This document shows positions 21,701 through 32,900 of a stretch of 64,000 nucleotides of DNA, piece by piece. The translations under genes were made by a program, and so were the position numbers. Where the stretch lies: positions 4,929,563 through 4,993,562 of the forward strand of contig OZ004594.1 of the NCBI GenBank assembly GCA_963924555.1, written 5' to 3'. This stretch comes from Crambe crambe. Lineage: Eukaryota; Porifera; Demospongiae; Poecilosclerida; Crambeidae. The notes beneath the pieces are model-generated. The model was not told the origin of the DNA. It made no database searches and saw only the letters and a list, made by a program, of their open reading frames with translations. Every line of letters begins with the position of its first letter. Positions within the stretch are counted from its first letter, which is position 1.

Positions 21701-23309
21701 TTGGGGGGTAAAATTTTTGTGGTTTGCAAAACCCTTTTCGTGTGTCTTGAAATCCATGAAAATTTTACCCCACAAAAATTTCCTACTCTTATGGTATCAT
21801 TGGTACTGTAATTATGTAGTATAAGTTGTACACACATTATTATTGCTCCTTAGGCTATTACATTAGACAAATGTCCTCTGTGTTCCTTGGACTCCTCCTA
21901 GTCTATTTGAGTGTTCCTGTAATCCAAAATCTCTTCTCCTCCCGTCAAGTGATGAACACTTCCTTCGACTCCTTCAAAATTGTCAACACTTATGGAGCAT
22001 TTGGGAGGTTAGAGGTTACTGTTATAGACTGCATGGTACTAAATTAAGTTCAAAGTTCACATTTATATGCTTGTGAAGCCATGGGCCTTGTATCAATATA
22101 TTGGAATTAATCTGAAGACTTTCTTTGTAAAATGTTTGAATAGCTAATACTGTATAGCGAAAAGTTTTCGTGGGTCAAATATTTCGTGGATTTCATCGAG
22201 AATAAGGGGTCATACATCAATATTTTGCAAAACCACGAAAAATTTGACCCACGAAAAATTGGTAGGTACACTTACTGTAATAACTAATACAGTATTCATT
22301 GGACTGTCCACTAGAGTTCATTATATGTCTTTGTGATAGCATTACTAAGCAAAGAACTGAAGTTGTTTTGGAAGGGACCATGGATAAGCATATCTCAGCA
22401 ACTACTAAGTGGAAAGAGATTGAATTTAAGTGCAAACCAGGCAGAATTGATCACAGGCCTTGTATCATCTCACCGTATCACTACCGCCTTGACTGGCTCA
22501 TGTGGTTCTCTGCTTTCCAAAACTACCAGCACAATCCATGGCTGCTCCACTTGGCAGGATAGGTGTTGGCAGGGGATCCTGTCGTGCAATCCCTTGTGGC
22601 TGAAAACCCCTTCATGGATAAACCTCCTAGGTATATATCTCATTGAGTACTATCGTACTCTCTGATACTTATATCTGATTACTGATTTTTTTCTCGGACA
22701 CCTGCTTTAATGATGTATAAAATCAATTATGAATTAACAACCATGACTGAAAATCAGGATTCTGAATCAGTTTTCAATGGGCTATCTTTTGATACCTAAA
22801 TCATAGAACCAGATGCCAGAAAAGTGTCCGGTAATTGATCACTTACTCTAGTATAAACACTGTAACCACACACCAAGTAGCTAGTTAGAAGTAACTTCCA
22901 GATCCAGTTAGACGACAGTTGAGCTTGTATCCATGGATATGATCCCACCCCCTAGTGTAAACATAGTAAAAGCCACAGGTTAGTACTTCTACAGGATACA
23001 CTCAGGAAGTTGTTTATGGATGCCTTAGCAGTATAACTTGTAGTGAAATAGTTGAAGTGCAACTTACGTTATACAGCATAGCACTAGCCCATTCGATGCA
23101 GAGCTTTTATGATTCTCAACTTTGATTATAGATTTATTCGAGCTCAGCACTATCACTACCAATACACTGTGCTGGGGAGTGAGGCGGCTAAACAGGGCAA
23201 GTGGTGGCAGAGGGAGTTGATAGGAGAATATTTCCCTCCAGTAGCAGCAAGTCAGCTACGTCCCATTCTGGAAGGTCAAGGGTGGAAGTGGTACAAATTG
23301 AAAGAATAG
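9729..23309 (+). CDS. LMF1: Lipase maturation factor 1, unit B: full exon set, premature stop
   Basis: Eleven exons: 9729-9927, 11086-11189, 13613-13830, 14463-14473, 14529-14677, 15848-15913, 16235-16402, 21437-21605, 21854-22007, 22340-22630 and 23132-23309. Lengths sum to 569 codons and all phases agree. The start is the ATG of MADSEIEASS; in unit C this is the first ATG of the frame. Residues 51-74 (FWLTRI...VAFLVAL) are the first membrane segment, followed by QNKELLGKNGLLPVQLYL, typical of LMF1. Exon 4 is an 11-base microexon. Codon 487 is TAG (22560-22562), so the protein stops at 486 residues without its C-terminal 82. Arg451 is His and a Val in exon 9 is Met (YIRQMSS). Intron 7 holds the antisense gene 19456-21216 and the unit-specific insertion. 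Confidence 0.9.
10783..11029 (+). repeat. 247 bp pure pyrimidine tract in LMF1 intron 1 (unit B)
   Basis: An unbroken run of C and T, mostly CCT/TCC repeats, lies about 57 bp before the exon 2 acceptor. It has the same length in units C and D. Long open frames across it (poly-Ser/Pro on +, poly-Glu or poly-Gly/Arg on -) follow from the base composition and are not genes. It could act as an oversized polypyrimidine tract for exon 2 or form triplex (H-DNA) structure. Confidence 0.9.
11770..12332. mobile_element. 563 bp element with accctcagcgc ends and TA duplication (unit B)
   Basis: The ends are accctcagcgc and gcgctgagggt, each next to a TA that looks like a target duplication, as in Tc1/mariner-type MITEs. 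Inside, near the right end, there is a second inverted repeat (gcacactcagcattttg / caaaatgctgagtgtgc). It lies in LMF1 intron 2. There is no transposase frame. Confidence 0.75.
12600..12652 (+). repeat. CA microsatellite (unit B, LMF1 intron 2)
   Basis: An imperfect (CA)n run with interspersed cg and ta steps. Related runs with small length differences lie near 29753-29805 in unit C and 45591-45642 in unit D. Confidence 0.8.
13885..14080 (+). repeat. 32 bp minisatellite, about 6 copies (unit B, LMF1 intron 3)
   Basis: The repeat unit reads cctcaataatcaggacactt followed by cttagtgagacc. Units C and D have about 19 and 21 copies at the same site. The sequence resembles the small element that follows it (aatcaggac...gaggcca), so it probably arose by expansion of a piece of that element. 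Confidence 0.9.
14463..14473 (+). CDS. LMF1: 11-base LMF1 microexon 4 (unit B)
   Basis: gtactcctttg lies between a cttag acceptor and a gtgagt donor. It completes the TG of exon 3 to Trp, adds Tyr-Ser-Phe, and gives the first base of Gly. This yields QRWYSFGWESQLLETGF, the conserved LMF1 sequence, which cannot be made without it. The next intron is only 55 bp. The same 11 bases occur at 32004-32014 and 47936-47946. Confidence 0.88.
16947..18662. mobile_element. Unit B-specific insertion of about 1.7 kb in LMF1 intron 7
   Basis: Units A, C and D read ...gtggatgcttatactata; unit B has 1716 extra bases between gctta and tactata. The insert starts with a short hairpin (gagagtgc / gcactctc), contains an (ATA)n run at about 17178-17216 and unassigned AT-rich DNA, and ends with the palindrome at 18216-18662. 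Near 17745 it carries bases like the end of the fold-back element at 58800 (gtgagcataaaa...gtagggatagcc). No convincing protein-coding frame is present. It could be a composite of non-autonomous elements. Confidence 0.8.
18216..18662. mobile_element. Fold-back element: palindrome with 215 bp arms
   Basis: Left arm 18216-18430 and right arm 18448-18662 are reverse complements with only about two mismatches that I can see, around a 17-base loop. The ends read caagtgaatgcaaaaaattt and its complement. It carries no gene. Transcribed as part of LMF1 intron 7, it would fold into a long double-stranded RNA hairpin. Confidence 0.9.
18670..19235. mobile_element. TAGCCTCG inverted-repeat element (unit B)
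   Basis: The same element as 1538-2092. The left flank is now tactata next to the unit B insertion; the right flank tatactata is kept. Like unit C it contains the 11-12 extra bases (ccagttctat region) that units A and D lack. Confidence 0.8.
19456..21216 (-). CDS. Cys-rich multi-pass membrane protein nested antisense in LMF1 intron 7 (unit B)
   Basis: A 586-residue single-exon gene, the unit B copy of the gene at 2313-4073. Signal peptide, Cys pattern, sequons, membrane segments and tail are all retained. Differences from unit A are I171V, M267I, A325T and W545L; the first three lie in hydrophobic segments and are conservative or moderate. There are no stops or frameshifts. It is transcribed against LMF1, so both cannot be elongated over this stretch at once without conflict. 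Confidence 0.85.
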   Translation of the reverse strand: MMSSVEFFSFCILMISLCCITEATFRDSNRECLLWEISVQNGSKCICRDDLPNEMKCIAGELYLDVNRCMTYDNFTLYEASCPYIKYQHLDNYLALKIPTNLSQINSFFCDPLNREGLICERCKEGYGTSVLTIGYKCAECSHLWRGWLLYIFFQFVPITIFYLIIFTLQVSIATTTMSCFVFCSQMVVTPLNYDELVMNTINMKGTPFLRFFFKTLTTLYEPWNLDFFLHVLPEFCISESIRSIHVNMLHYVSPIYFLFLIVITYIILKLNDFRCQVPLFQKLFKPFKSCMSSIRSIWNPKASVIDVIATLFLLSCTKIIVSSTLILRYSHIKNLNEHPPRIEYKAVHVDPTMKFMGSSHITYVVPAVAALAFLVSILLLLSCYSFKCFRRFLACFGNGTILQHIHVFTEKLQGHYKDGTDNSYDLRLFSILYLILRPILIMTSTYIHIPNAITFLVRGLILFSSSVAVLAVRPYKVEHYNTYDGLLLALFGLQSILMQLIISASTIEFHVITALYFLAFLLAVPQVVLFVFIAIKIVKGLKRLCHRRKKDVVLSDDFAHSREMSTEQSGRNDSLCNPERSHLLA

Positions 23310-24584
23310 CTATAGCTACCTGGATAATACAAACCTGCTGTTCTAAATAATTTGTACACAGTTATGATGATGTGCATGAGCAATCAATTTCTATCTTAAT
23401 GTTTTATTATTGGAAATCATACAGTATGACTTGAGGACTGGTATGCATCCTAGCTGTAATAGTGAGGCTTCTATCAAGTAATGTCACGTTAGTAGCTTTG
23501 TTATTCTGCAGGATATAATATAGTATAGATGATGGGCATGTAGCTAAGGATATTATATGACAGGCAGGCTTGCTAGTCTCACTGTAGCCAGACCCAATTC
23601 TTTATAAAAATGAAAGAATTGGGTCTGGCTACGTGAGACTACAGACTTGCATGGTTGATGAAAATGTTAATTCAGTGTTAATTTGTTATAGTGATACTTG
23701 TAATTAGTTTTCTCACTATTCTGTACTTCAATTTTTTATTGTTGAACCAAGCAACTAGTATTTGACCTTTGACCCCAAATCTTGGATTTTCTCTGAGCTA
23801 TTTGTGAAAACTTTCCTTGAAAACAATCACTACAGGCATATGAAATATACAGGACATTACAGCTGAGAGTGGAATTTCCAGTATAATTTTAAAAGTGGTT
23901 TGTGGTTTGTTCATCATGCATACAACTAGTTTGTGGTAGCTATTGTGGTTTGAAGCCATGTGTGTTGTTTTTTAAAAAAAAAATTTTGTTTTTGTTTTTT
24001 TCATTTTAGATATGCTTTCAGCTAGTGCTTTCATTTTTTGATACTTACTAAATGAAATGGTTGGTGATCATTCTCTTTACCTTTAATAACTCAGTGCCCT
24101 TTCTGATGTGGCAGGGCTAACTAGTGAGATTTTGGCATTGGTACCTATCTTCAGTACATCGGACATCTCGATGCAAAATGGATTACTTTGCATGTGGTAT
24201 GAAAATCATGCAAAAAAACTAAAGTCTAGCTTGAACACACACTGAACTGCAGGACAATGAAGTGACACAGCAAACTTTCTACTCATAAAAGGTTTCTGAG
24301 ACTTGAATGGAGGCTTAAATTGCCCTTTCTTTATAGTGTGGAGCAATCAGATTGCTTGTATGTTGAACGAATAAAAAGTTGTACAGGTTTTATTGGCACT
24401 ACTTTTCTAACTTTCTCTAAACTGATCAACTTTAGTACACCGGACATCTCGATGTGTTCCCTAATTTTTAAGTTGCTATCTGTAATTATATGATAAGGTA
24501 TGCACAAAACATTGTCAGAAATGAAATATGACTGGATGTCACAGTGCACTGTGGGTACGTGGTTTTGTGGCTGCAGTGCTGGTG
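23310..24584. other. Region after LMF1, no gene seen (unit B)
   Basis: Same content as 6133-7406: the hairpin near 23575-23641 and a variable A/T-rich run near 23970-24000. No exon or RNA gene is seen. Confidence 0.6.
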
Positions 24585-25165
24585 AGGGATGATCTACCGC
24601 ATGAAATGAAGTGCATTGCTGGAGAGTTGTATCTGGATGTCAATCGCTGCATGACATGATAATTCCACTCTGTATGAAGCCTCGTGCCCTTATATCAAGT
24701 ATCAACACTTGGATAACTATTCAGCTCTGAAAATACCCACAAATCTATCACATATCAACAACTTCTTTTGTGACCCTCTCAACAGGGAAGGATTGATCTG
24801 TGAGCGCTGCAAAGAAGGATATGGAATATCTATCCTCACATTTGGATACAAGTGTGCTAAATGTTCTCATCTGTGGCGTGGTTGGATGCTCTACATCTTC
24901 TTCCAGTTTGTACCTATCACCATATTCTATCTCATCATTTTTACTCTACAAATCTCGATTGCTACTACAACAATGAATTGTTTCGTGTTTTATTGTCGAA
25001 TGGTAGTTACACCTCTTAACTACAATGAACTTGTTATGAACACCATAAATATGAAAGGTACTCCATTTCTACAATTCTTTTTCAAGACCCTTGCAACACT
25101 CTATGAACCGTGGAATTTGGATTTCTTTTTTTTCCATGTTCTCCCAGAATTTTGCATCAGTCAAT
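24585..25165 (+). pseudogene. Membrane-protein gene fragment (unit B)
   Basis: Same structure and lesions as the unit A fragment: 5' end missing, 2 bp deletion in the MTYDN codons, and an abrupt end at tcaat before MED7 intron sequence. It keeps the Arg-Gly-Trp codons (WRGW) of the intact gene, where unit A has lost 3 bp. Confidence 0.88.
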
Positions 25166-25197
25166 GATATGCTTGTTCGACATCATATGATCAACAG

Positions 25198-26782
25198 ATA
25201 GAAAGGCTGAGCTCAAAAAGTTGAATCGTTCCATCATTGTGTGCTTCCTGGAGTTATTGGACATCCTTATCTTAAATCCTGCCTCTTCTGCTGTAAGATT
25301 TGTGTGCAATACATAGATGCAAAATGTCGTGCCTAGTAAAACCATCATGATCACTGTACCAGTAGTAAATCTCACCATTAGGGTCTGGTTGCCTCATGAA
25401 GCTACTTACGTACATATGCTGAAATGCATTACACAAATTGCAATACAGTGGACTCCCTCTAATCTGGCCACCTTTGGGGCCAGCAGAAGTGTCCTGATTA
25501 GAGGGGTGGCCTCATTTCAGGGGTGGATTTATATTATGAAGTATACATTGGGACTTTTAAAAGTGTCCTGAATAGAGGGGTGGCCTCATTTCAGGGGTCC
25601 TGAGAGTTCACTGTACTTATGTCAGCCCTTTGTAAATTTCATTGGATAGCTCAACTTTGCTGCCTATTTTCAAACTACAGCTGCAATCCAATAATCAGGT
25701 CCTTTCTCTTCCCTCGGGTTGGTAAAAGGTTGGCAAGTGACACTGATCGATCCTAAATGGTCCTTCTTTTTTTTTCTCAGAGGAACCAGAAGATTGCTGA
25801 TCTTAGTTGTCTCTTCATCAACATGCATCATCTCATCAATGAGTTTAGACTGCACCAGGTGTGTGTGTATGTATGTATGTATGTATATGACCTTTGACCT
25901 TTACCTTAGGCTAGGGAAACTCTGAAGGTTATAATGGAGAGGCAGAAAAAGCAAAGAGAAGAAGTCATCAATCAAATCCAAAAGTAGACCATACCATACT
26001 GTATCACAATGTGTGTGTGGTACTCCCTGGACAACACTTCTTTGTCAGGGAGAGAAGGGCCACAGTTTTCGACCTAGGCACTCTCACAGACTTTGAATGC
26101 ATTTTTGAAGGTACTGTTCCTCGAGCTTTGTACACTCAAACCTAGACCGTTGATAGATCTACGTAACAAAATATTTGAGCTTGCCTGCAAAATGCTTTGG
26201 AGCTGGAGAAATAGCATATCAAAATAAGTTGAGGATTGTGAGGCATTTCACATCTACCCTTCCTACTTGCTGGTTCTTTATCCAGATGGTTGATTAGTCC
26301 AAACTCGCTTCAAAATGAACATAGTATTTTGCATGCAGGGACATGGATGAAGCACGTTCTATCCTTAAAGAATGTGGAGAATTTGTATGTCAAGCTTCTG
26401 CCAGTATCCCACATAGTATGCAGATAGCGCAAGCTTCTGGAGGTGTGGCTTCAGGGAGCGGAGATGTGGAAGAAGTCAAGGAATCACTTGATGCCAGCAC
26501 TTCTAAGGTGAATGAAATGACATCAGTGATCAGGGTTCAGTTGTCCCTAGGCTTTGTGGGACACCATGTCTATAGTTCTACAATCTACTCTCTTACCACT
26601 AAGCCTTCTTTGCATCTCCTTTTAATAAAGCAAGGTTTGATACCAGTAATAATGGCACACTATTATTTTGTTTTGATTATTTTGTTTATAAGGTATCAAG
26701 GACTGATGAAGTGTGGAGATTGGTAGAAAAGAAAAATGCTGAGCTGTGTAACTTAGTTGACTCTCTCATTCCGAATATTTGA
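25198..26782 (+). pseudogene. MED7: Mediator subunit 7, 5'-truncated copy (unit C)
   Basis: Exons 25198-25292, 25781-25858, 25910-25983, 26339-26507 and 26693-26782 join in frame to a TGA stop. The protein piece covers the MED21-binding coiled-coil half and the C-terminus. The helix reads ARETLKVIMERQKKQ, closer to the family than the unit B version. The N-terminal, MED31-binding exons are absent, and no ATG-led first exon is visible between the fusion junction and 25198. Translation would therefore need an internal Met or a foreign 5' exon. Confidence 0.85.
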
Positions 26783-26901
26783 TCTTATCATTATTTTGTA
26801 CATCTCACCCACCCGAACTGCGCATGTGTAGTAATTACCAGACCCGCCCTTTGGTGGGTGCTCATCATTTGGAGTAACACTGTAACGCACTGCACTGCGG
26901 A

Positions 26902-29900
26902 ATGGCTGACTCCGAAATAGAAGCCAGTTCACTAAGGCAAAGAAAGCGTGTAAAAGATCAAGATAATCCTTCCAGTGGAAAAGCAGAGGCTATAACTGAA
27001 GATTCAACGGAGTCAGTTGTTGTGAAGAATGTTCCTTTGTCATCAAACACCTTTTGGTTAACAAGAATAATTTTCATCCGATCACTAGGTTTTATTTATT
27101 GTAAGTCACTATATATTAATTTCAGTACCTTTACTAGTATATGATATCTAAATTTATTGAGTGCACACACTTGGAGAGTTACAATAAGTGCACTCTTGAT
27201 TTCTAGCGATAAACCTTGCACCTTCAGGGAGAGTCTTCTAGGGTTTTTTTTTAAAGCTATAATGGGTACAGTAGATCTTCTGCATATCCTGCTCTCACTT
27301 ATGCAGCTGCTGAGATTATCTGGACTCATGTACATGCTAATTTACATGCATGTTTGCATTAAGTATAGGGTAAAGTATCTACATCCTGCAGACCACAGAT
27401 ACAGGGCAGCTGCTGCAACATTAGTCTACAAACCATGAACCATTTACCCTGCACCCTTTCTTATTGCTTCTGAAACCTAAAGCAAATTTACCACCAGTTC
27501 TTGACTCATTGTACAATTTTAAATACTGCTTCACATATCCAGACTTTAGTCGGTCACATTGAGTTCAGATATGTGAGGGTCTGCTGTACATACTTTTACT
27601 CATTCCGATGGAGAATAGAGCCAATCGCTGGTTTTTGTCCATAAGTCACTTGTTAGAATCAATCTCTGCTAGTTCCTAGAAAGGAAGACCACTGTTTTTG
27701 ATGGCATAAGAACGAAGAAGTGATCAACCTTCGACCCTGTTCACAAGGCAATATTTGACAATGTATGCATGCACATTTATTTAACATCATTATGTGGGGT
27801 CGAAGTTGCTTCAGCAAGGACAGCAATGTTAGCTGGCTACGTAAATAGCTGGGCAGCTGGGCACTTCGATAGTGACGGTTTCAAGCATTCTAGCAAGCTA
27901 TTTCTTCAGACTGTTGTCCAAGTTCAAAAATAACATGTACTTACGTAGAAGTAACCTCCTCCTTTTCTCCTCTTCCTTCCTTCTCCTCCCCTCCTCCTCT
28001 TCCTCCCCCTTCTCCTCCTCCTCCCCTCCCTCCTCTTCCTCCTCCTTCTCCTCCTCCTCCCCTCCCTCCTCTTCCTCCTCCTCCCCTCCCTCCTCTTCCT
28101 CCTCCTTCTCCTCCTCCTCCCCTCCCTCTTCTTCCTCCTCCTTCTCCTCCTCCTCCTCCTCCCCTCCTCCTCCTCCTCCTCCTCCTCCTCCCCTTTCCCT
28201 CATCCTTCACCCCCTCTCTCCACTTGGATCCTCACTATCTCTCTCTCTCTCCATTAGTTGTGGCATTTCTGGTTGCCCTGCAACAGAACAAAGAACTGTT
28301 GGGGAAGAATGGACTGCTCCCAGTACAACTATACTTGGACAGACTAAGACACCATTTTAAGGTACATCTATTGTTAGCTTATACCTTGATTCTGTCCTGT
28401 ATATACATTGCATTTGACTTTGTGGTACATTGTGTTTATTATTGCAGCATACTCTACATAGCTACATGAGGTATAGTGGGCCACTATCCCTTCAGTTCTT
28501 CCCCCTATGCCCAATATGCCTTCAGTTCTTCCCTCTATGCCTTATGCCTTACTATTTGTATTAAGCAGTGGCTTCTCCATACCAGCTAGGAGCCATCTTG
28601 AAATCGTTCGGCCTCTCCCTTTTATGGCAATCGTGGTCTTGCCCCTATGCCTTCAGTAAATCCTGGGGAGAACCCTGTAACAAGTACTGGTGCTACACTA
28701 TTATAGCTAATTTATGTTTTACAACCCTTGTTAATTCTTCAAATCCATGAAAATCTATGAAAATGTTTGCATTAGCTATAGCAATGAGGTGATAATGGGA
28801 ATCTGATAAATTACTATGCATCACTGACCTGTGATTGTTCAGATGGCTGGCCTGCTAAGTCTAACTTCCATGACTACCCTAAATTAAAATTTATTCTTAT
28901 AAGTATTTGGATTATCAGCCGGTTAGTATAGAGTTTGATTAACCCTCAGCGCAGTAGTCAGTTGTGTCTCTGTGTGTGTGTATCTGTTACATCGACCGCT
29001 CACCTAGTAGCGATTGGAACACTTCAACTTCAGTGTCAGCGATATCTGGACAATGCGATCCTGTGTTTAAATTGCTTCGATTTTCAAATAAGGCCTTCAT
29101 TTCGAAACTAAGGCAGGATTGCCATTCATTCTATATGATGCACATCATAAGCTGCGGGAATCTTGCAAACGCCAGTCATCAGGTGTCATCCGCGTATTGT
29201 TTGAACTTTTAAAATTGCGCTTGAATTTGGAGAGAAGTAACTTCAAATAAACCTTGAAGAGCTGGCTGGTGACTGTTCTAGTATACTTCTAACCTTTGGT
29301 GTACAATTAACTTTCTCCAGTGAGATTTTTCGAAGCTCAACGACGAGCATGCGCAAGAATGCACACTCAGCATTTTGTAAGATTCCTGCAAACCGGAGTA
29401 CTGCGCGCGGTTTTATGGAATCTTGCAAAATGCTGAGTGTGCATTCTCGATGAACAACCAATAATAGTTTGCTGCACTGAGGGTTAGCACTTCAGTGCCT
29501 TTCATTCTTATATGATTCCTTCTTCGGAGTTAAGGAAGGGAGAGCTACAAATAAGCCCCTGAATGGCCCCATTTTTAGATGATTATAAAAGGTATACCTT
29601 ATGGCTGAAATATCTGCTACTAGGAGCTCCTGACATGTCCTATGGTTGGCTTGCTCTGCCTGTAGCCAACAAGAGCAGGACCTGTGAAGGCAAACCTTCT
29701 GAAAAGGAAAGATCGTTTGGACTTTAGTGGCTTAGTAGTGCAGGCTTGTTATACACACTATACACACGCACACACGCACACACACATACACACACACACA
29801 CACTATTATCGGTATAGATATTCACTAGTACAAAAATCGGCAATTGAAAGAGAAAACTGGATTATGTAAACTGTTATTATGTACAGTCATGATATGATGC

Positions 29901-32900
29901 AATTTTTGATAACGTCATAGTAAATACAATCTGGTTTATACAATGCCTTGAGTATATACACGGAAACGTATTGTTGAAATGTACACTTGGGACTAACTCG
30001 GCGTTTAAAATTGAATTTCAACATTTCACATAAAATTATGAGTCAACAAGGACAATAACAACAGTCTGACGCAGGACCAGGCAACACAATAAGAGAAAAG
30101 TTTGAAATCAGTGCTACGTAATTCAGTGCTATGTCACGTCAACTGTGATTTGTTTAATTGCCCCTCCCACCCCCCCACCCCCCGAGTCAAAATGTAAATG
30201 CTTTACCCTATACTAAATGAGGCCAGATAATCCGAGCAGCCGTAAAAGTGAGGGCCTGATATGTGAGGGACTGAGGGTCTACTGTACCAGAATCTAGGCA
30301 TACACATGCATGTATAATATGTGCAATATATTATGCTACTAATTTAAACTGTCGTGTTCAAATTGGTCTAACTGTCTCAGAAACTCAAAAATATTTATTG
30401 GACTCAACTCCCCTTCATGGTGATCACAGTTTTGCCTATACATTGCATCAGTATCACTATTAAGCCAGTGAGTACATAATCTGCCATTTCAGGCCTTCCT
30501 CTCTCACTGTCTGCAGCTGCAGCTGAGCCATAAAATACAGGTGGTATGAAAAAATGCTTATTGGCAGAACAGTACAACACAGTGTGTAGAACTGAAGGCA
30601 TAGTTTGTGTCTTGCTATGCCTAAGATGTTGGGGTGAAAATCCTCGTAATGTGTTTAGGCCTTCTAAAATGGTAATTGCAGCTTCTAAAGACCAACTTGT
30701 TCATGCACTGAAGAAATATTTTCACTTTAAAATAATCAGGTGCCCTCGAATGTGACAACAACTTACAGTGCATTCAGTGCTGCCCCCTCCCTCTTGTGGT
30801 GGGTGCCTACAGCCTCCCTGGATCTGGCTTTAGACGCTCTGGCCTGGAGTGGCTTGGTGCTGTCAGCTCTACTCGTATTCATGGGAGCTGGAAATGCTCT
30901 GTTGTTTGGACTCCTGTGGATTCTTTATCATTCCATTGTGAATGTTGGACAGAGATGGTGAGCATGGGCAAATAAGGTGAAAGAGCTTATATAGTGAAAC
31001 CTCTGTAATGAGACCCCTCAATAATTAGGACACTTCTTAGTGAGACCTCTCAATAATCAGGACACTTCTTAGTGAGACCCCTCAATAATTAGGACACTTC
31101 TTAGTGAGACCTCTCAATAATCAGGACACTTCTTAGTGAGACCCCTCAATAATTAGGACACTTCTTAGTGAGACCTCAATAATCAGGACACTTCTTAGTG
31201 AGACCCCTCAATAATCAGGACACTTCTTAGTGAGACCCCTCAATAATCAGGACACTTCTTAGTGAGACCCCTCAATAATCAGGACACTTCTTAGTGAGAC
31301 CCCTCAATAATTAGGACACTTCTTAGTGAGACCTCTCAATAATCAGGACACTTCTTAGTGAGACCCCTCAATAATCAGGACACTTCTTAGTGAGACCCCT
31401 CAATAATTAGGACACTTCTTAGTGAGACCTCTCAATAATCAGGACACTTCTTAGTGAGACCCCTCAATAATCAGGACACTTCTTAGTGAGACCCCTCAAT
31501 AATCAGGACACTTCTTAGTGAGACCCCTCAATAATCAGGACACTTCTTAGTGAGACCCCTCAATAATCAGGACACTTCTTAGTGAGACCCCTCAATAATC
31601 AGGACACTTCTTAGTGAGACCCTTCAAAGACTCGAGGTAGATATCATAATCAGGACACTTCTTTAGTGAGACCCCTCAAGGTGGACATTAAGTGAGACCT
31701 CAATTAAGGTGGTCTTTATGATCATATGTGTAAAGTGGACTTTATAATCTATAATGAGACTCCTCGATGTGAACTCCCTGAAATAGATAGTCATTCCAGT
31801 AGTTATTGGCCTAAAAAAAAATTCTACATGGGAATACAGTGAACTCCCTCTAATCAGGACCCCTGAAATGAGGCCACACTTTCATAATACAAATCCACCC
31901 CTGAAATGAGGCCATCCCTCTAATCAGGACACTTCTCCTGGCCACATAGTATAATTGTTGTATCATAATAATAATCATTTATACACGTTTTGTACACTCT
32001 TAGGTACTCCTTTGGTGAGTTTTAGTGTATAACAGGAGACTCTTGTGCTACTGTTCATTATTCCAACAGGCTGGGAGTCACAGCTACTGGAAACAGGATT
32101 CCTTGCCATCTTCATGTGCCCCATCATCAGTCTTAACCCCTTTTCACATGCCACACCCACTCCTCTTGTGGTCATATGGGGCTATCGCTGGCTCTTATTC
32201 AGGATCATGCTTGGAGCTGTGAGATGATTCTGTTATACTATAGGCTATTCCAATGCTGTACTCATCTTATAGCCTACTAGCACTGCTATGACTAGAGTTT
32301 AGTGAACACATGTACCCCGCGCAATAGCTGTGTGTATGTGTGACTAGAGCTTAGCAGCACCAGACACTGGAGCTAGCTGATAATGACCGACCAGCTAATT
32401 TGGCTGAACTAGTTCACCGATAGACACAAACTTGAGCTTAGGCAGACACTTGACCGATACACACTAAACTTGAAAGATAGTTGTAGCTTTATAGTCTAGG
32501 CAGACACACTAGTAGTAGCACAGCTCAATATCTGTTCATGTTACGTCAGCTGACTTGACCGTAATTGCCAAATTAATAATAATGGTGGGTGTGGTTTGTG
32601 AAGTGTGCTTTAATAGAAACTGCAGGATTGTTGAGTGCAGAAAGCGTTATTGAACACTGTGACTGAAGCATTAGGCTACAAAGTGGAAGAAGAAGCCTCG
32701 ACCAGCGCTTTACAACATAAGTCATCCGCCAAGATGGCATTCAGAGATTTTACTTTTGTACACATATAATACTACCTATCGTGCCCACCCCAATAATTTT
32801 CCCCTTGCTGCACATGCGTGCGCAGGGTAATTATGCTTTAATTAAATGTTTCCTGTACTCGAGGCTACAAGTCATGTACAATTAGAGCAAGGAAGAACTG

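Larger units (their letters stand above)
7985..25165 (+). repeat. Tandem unit B (about 17.2 kb)
   Basis: A complete unit: MED7 3' exons, the whole LMF1 gene with its nested antisense gene, and the membrane-protein gene fragment. It is longer than unit C because of a private insertion of about 1.7 kb (16947-18662) in LMF1 intron 7. It also has the shortest intron-3 minisatellite of B, C and D. Its LMF1 carries the premature stop shared with A and C. The right border has the same junction bases as units A and C. Confidence 0.93.

Noticed and set aside
31011-31622. CRISPR-like array
   Set aside because: Repeats are contiguous with no unique spacers, and the setting is a eukaryotic intron; it is a minisatellite.
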